Shown here: piece by piece, positions 61,280 to 64,000 of the stretch
How the letters are laid out: each line of letters opens with the position of its first letter
How positions within the stretch are numbered: the stretch's first letter is position 1
Source of the DNA: Phaeobacter sp. J2-8
GTDB lineage: Bacteria; Pseudomonadota; Alphaproteobacteria; Rhodobacterales; Rhodobacteraceae
Length of the DNA: 64,000 nucleotides
Assembly (NCBI RefSeq): GCF_022867865.1
Contig: NZ_JALIEC010000002.1
Location: forward strand, 62,001 to 126,000
Direction: 5' to 3'
Translations under genes and position numbers: made by a program
The notes under the pieces: model-generated
Database searches by the model: none
The model's input: the letters and a program-made list of their open reading frames with translations, nothing else
What the model was told of the DNA's origin: nothing

Positions 61280-64000
61280 ATGGACATTGCCCGTCAATCC
61301 ATCGCCCGCCCGCTGTACACTTGGATCTTGATTTTGATCTGCCTGTTCGGTGGCATCTGGGGGTTCAATTCGCTTGGCCGTCTCGAAGACCCGGCCTTTA
61401 CCATCAAAGTGGCCGTTGTGGTCACCCAATACCCCGGCTCCTCTGCCGAAGAGGTCGCCTCTGAGGTCTCTGAACCCATTGAATCCGAAATTCAGAAGAT
61501 GGGCGAGGTCAAGGAAATAGAAACCATGAACCAGCCGGGCCTGTCCTGGATCACGGTGACGATGCAGGACCATTATGACGGCACCGAACTGCCGGGCATC
61601 TGGACCAAATTGCGCAATCGCGTGGCCGAAGCGCCGCTGCCGACCGGGGCCACCGCGCCCTTCGTCAATGACAGCTTTGGCGATGTGTATGGCATCTACT
61701 ACGCGGTGACCGCCCCCGGTTTTTCCGATTCAGAGATCAACGATCTGGCGGAGTTCCTGCGCCGAGAGGTCCTGTCGGTGGATGGTGTCGCCGATGTGGT
61801 GACCGCCGGTGTGCCAAACGAAATCATCTATGTGGAACCCGACCTCGCGCTTAGCACGTCCTTGGGAATTTCCCCGGCCGTCATGCAAAGCGCAATCGCC
61901 AGTTCCGATGAAATCGTCGACGGCGGCGCGATCGAGAACACCGAAGGCCGGACATTGATCCAGCGCCCCGCAGGTTCCGATAGCGTGTCGGCGATTGCTG
62001 CGCTATCGGTCGGGATTGGCGGTCAGGTGATCAACCTGTCGGATTTCGCGGATGTCTATCGGGCGCGCGAAACCACACCGGACCAGATCATTCGCCACAA
62101 CGGCATGGATGCCTTCACCCTTGGGGTGGCGGGCATTGGCACCGAAAACATTGTCGAGGTCGGCAATGCGGTTGAGGCCAAACTAGCCGAATTGCAGGAT
62201 TCCATCCCGCTTGGGGTCGATGTTGCCCCGGTCTATCAGCAGCATCGCGTTGTGGATGAGGCCTCGAACGCGTTTCTGGTGAACCTGGCCATGTCGGTCA
62301 GCATCGTGATCGTCGTTCTGGCGGTGTTCATGGGCTGGCGCGCGGCGGTGGTCGTTGGTGTGACCCTGTTGCTTACGGTGGTGGGCACGGTGTTTTTCAT
62401 GGCGATCTGGTCGATCGAGATGGAGCGGATTTCACTGGGCGCGCTGATCATTGCGATGGGGATGTTGGTTGACAACGCCATTGTGGTTGCCGAAGGCATG
62501 CAGATCGCAATGCGCGGCGGTCAATCCTCTCGTGATGCGGCAAAAGACGTGGCCAGCAAGACCCAGGTGCCGCTTCTGGGGGCTACGGTGATTGGCATCA
62601 TGGCCTTTGCCGGCATCGGGTTGAGCCCGGATGCGACCGGCGAATTCCTGTTTTCCCTTTTCGCCGTGATCGGAATTTCGTTGATCCTGTCCTGGGTTCT
62701 GGCAATCACGGTCACGCCGTTGCTTGGGCATTATTTCTTTAGCCGGGGCACCGGGGATGCCGGCGATGGCTATGACGGATTGATGTTCCGGGCCTATGCC
62801 GGGGTTCTGCACCTTGGCCTGCGCATGCGTTGGCTGGTGGTGGCTTTGCTGATCGGCAGTACCGTTGTGTGTTTCGCGCTGTTTGGTCAGGTGAAGCAAC
62901 AGTTCTTCCCCGACAGCAACACGCCGCTGTACTTCGTGCATTACAAGCTGCCCCAGGGCACGGCGATCCACCAGACCTCGGCAGATTTGCAGGTGATGGA
63001 GGAATGGCTCGTCGCGCGCGAAGAGGTCGAGACCGTGACTTCGTATTCCGGTCAGGGGGCATCGCGTTTCATGCTGACCTATGAAAGCGAAGATCCCAAT
63101 CCGGCTTATGGTCATTTGATTGTGCGCGTTACCTCGCTCGACGTGATCGAAGAGGAAATGAATGCGCTGGAGGATTTTGCCCTTCAGGCCGTGCCGCAGG
63201 GTGAGTTCCGGGTCAAACGTCTGGCCTTTGGTCCCGGCGGCGGTGCCCCGATCGAGGTGCGGTTCTCTGGCCGTGATCCAGAAGTGCTGCGTGATCTGGC
63301 CGATGAAGCCCGCGCGCGGCTGGTGGCGGCATCGGACAACATTGTGACCCCCCGCGTGGATTGGCGCGAAAAGGAAATGGTGTTGCGTCCGATCTATGCC
63401 GGCGACCGTGCACAAGAGGCCGGTGTCAGCCGGTCCGACATCACCACAACCCTGCAATTTGCCACCGAAGGCATGGCATCGGGGGCCTTCCGCGAAGGGG
63501 ACCGCCAGATCCCGATTGTCATCCGCGCACGTCAGGATGGCAGCATGTCTCTCATAGATTACGTGATCTATTCGGACAGCGCCGGTGGGTTTGTGCCGAT
63601 GGCACAGGTGACCGATGGCTTTGTGTTCGAAGCGCAGGACACGCTTTTGCACCGCCGCGACCGGGCCAATGTGATCACCGTTGGGGCCGATGTGCCGCGC
63701 GGTGTGACCGCGGCCGAGGTGCAGACCGCCGTGACGGCCACCATCGAAGAGATGGTGATCCCGGATGGCTACAAGATGGAATGGGGCGGCGAATTGGAAA
63801 GCTCGAGCGACGCGCAGGCGTCACTTGGCAAACAATTGCCGCTGAGCCTGCTCATCATGGTGTTGATTTCGGTGCTGTTGTTCAACGCATTGCGCCAGCC
63901 AATCATCATCTGGCTGCTGGTGCCGATGTCGGTGAACGGCGTCAGCCTGGCGCTGCTTGGCACGGGCTTGCCGTTCACATTTACCGCGCTGCTGGGGCTT
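61280..64000 (+). CDS. RND efflux pump permease subunit, partial
   Basis: The ATG at 61280 opens 907 codons without a stop before the window edge; the family length is about 1020-1050 residues. The protein starts MDIARQSIARPLYTWILI, with the first membrane helix near 12-30. Periplasmic domain 1 follows (PGSSAEEVASEVSEPIE near 54). Helix 4 is MGMLVDNAIVVAEGMQIAM near 392, where Asn follows the Asp in place of the DD proton-relay pair of AcrB. The second large periplasmic loop contains VKQQFFPDSNTPLYFVHY. The pump exports drugs or toxic compounds using the proton gradient. It begins 10 bp after the adaptor stop. Confidence 0.93.
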   Translation, partial: MDIARQSIARPLYTWILILICLFGGIWGFNSLGRLEDPAFTIKVAVVVTQYPGSSAEEVASEVSEPIESEIQKMGEVKEIETMNQPGLSWITVTMQDHYDGTELPGIWTKLRNRVAEAPLPTGATAPFVNDSFGDVYGIYYAVTAPGFSDSEINDLAEFLRREVLSVDGVADVVTAGVPNEIIYVEPDLALSTSLGISPAVMQSAIASSDEIVDGGAIENTEGRTLIQRPAGSDSVSAIAALSVGIGGQVINLSDFADVYRARETTPDQIIRHNGMDAFTLGVAGIGTENIVEVGNAVEAKLAELQDSIPLGVDVAPVYQQHRVVDEASNAFLVNLAMSVSIVIVVLAVFMGWRAAVVVGVTLLLTVVGTVFFMAIWSIEMERISLGALIIAMGMLVDNAIVVAEGMQIAMRGGQSSRDAAKDVASKTQVPLLGATVIGIMAFAGIGLSPDATGEFLFSLFAVIGISLILSWVLAITVTPLLGHYFFSRGTGDAGDGYDGLMFRAYAGVLHLGLRMRWLVVALLIGSTVVCFALFGQVKQQFFPDSNTPLYFVHYKLPQGTAIHQTSADLQVMEEWLVAREEVETVTSYSGQGASRFMLTYESEDPNPAYGHLIVRVTSLDVIEEEMNALEDFALQAVPQGEFRVKRLAFGPGGGAPIEVRFSGRDPEVLRDLADEARARLVAASDNIVTPRVDWREKEMVLRPIYAGDRAQEAGVSRSDITTTLQFATEGMASGAFREGDRQIPIVIRARQDGSMSLIDYVIYSDSAGGFVPMAQVTDGFVFEAQDTLLHRRDRANVITVGADVPRGVTAAEVQTAVTATIEEMVIPDGYKMEWGGELESSSDAQASLGKQLPLSLLIMVLISVLLFNALRQPIIIWLLVPMSVNGVSLALLGTGLPFTFTALLGL

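Noticed and set aside
62432-63652. Long minus-strand frame opposite the RND permease
   Set aside because: Antisense of conserved pump helices; no plausible start site or family.
1-64000. CRISPR arrays, prophage, integrons or insertion sequences
   Set aside because: No regularly spaced repeats, transposase or integrase motifs, or phage structural genes were seen; the tRNA genes are not flanked by integrases.

Overview
The window reads as chromosomal DNA of a Roseobacter-group alphaproteobacterium (Rhodobacteraceae). The evidence is high GC content, the gene order rpmF-plsX-fabH-ihfA-MerR-like regulator, an alphaproteobacterial BamE lipoprotein, an OlsB-like acyltransferase, an ASKHA corrinoid-activating protein next to a CaiB enzyme, and a compact alphaproteobacterial chemotaxis operon. 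I see no plasmid, prophage, transposase, CRISPR array or rRNA. This is an inference from protein families, not a database match.

Layout. 1-5.7 kb (minus strand): 3' part of a dCTP deaminase, tRNA-Pro(GGG), then a lipid-synthesis/housekeeping operon (DUF177, rpmF, plsX, fabH, ihfA, MerR-like regulator). 5.8-16.2 kb: bamE, an OlsB-like acyltransferase, an ABC-F ATPase, an AbrB-family membrane protein, a histone-deacetylase-like hydrolase, tRNA-Gly(CCC), a secreted protein with two FAS1 domains, a corrinoid-reactivation protein and a CaiB CoA-transferase. 16.3-25.6 kb (minus): chemotaxis cluster STAS-cheY-cheA-cheW-cheR-cheY-DxxxQ protein-PAS protein-MCP-cheD, with no cheB. 25.8-33.3 kb: a carbohydrate cluster (SDR, split transketolase, LtnD-like dehydrogenase, dihydroxyacetone-kinase-type kinase, TIM-barrel isomerase) broken by a plus-strand aminotransferase; a four-carbon sugar or sugar-acid substrate is the best guess. 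33.7-38.2 kb: a hybrid sensor kinase, an EnvZ-like kinase, an MBL-fold hydrolase and tRNA-Asn(GTT). 38.3-45.0 kb: small accessory genes (membrane proteins, NAD(P)-binding proteins, two AraC regulators, a P-loop kinase-like protein). 45.1-58.7 kb: a LysR gene divergent from one peptide-type ABC transporter with DUF475 and RraA-like genes downstream, then a convergent second oligopeptide-type ABC transporter. 59.0-64.0 kb: an AraC regulator divergent from an RND efflux operon that runs off the window.

Quality of the sequence. At least ten conserved genes (MerR-like, ihfA, HDAC-like, corrinoid activator, aminotransferase, hybrid kinase, EnvZ-like kinase, NAD-binding protein, ABC permease, RraA-like) are broken by one- or two-base indels, several of them in homopolymers. 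In each case a homologous reading frame resumes at once. Sequencing or assembly error is the simplest explanation; real decay cannot be excluded from sequence alone. Coordinates for these genes span the whole restored gene.

The most interesting reading concerns the chemotaxis operon. A 114-residue protein carries a CheZ-like DxxxQ motif and ends in a short acidic/hydrophobic tail ending in LF, which CheD also has; the MCP ends in a CheR-tether-like GWDEF; and CheB is missing. I propose that the 114-residue protein is a small CheT/CheZ-type CheY-P phosphatase. Several regulatory sites are also visible: a canonical LysR box at 46053-46069, 16-bp tandem repeats upstream of the AraC/RND pair at 60053-60089, two inverted repeats between AraC and an NmrA-like gene, and hairpins between the binding-protein and permease genes of both ABC operons.
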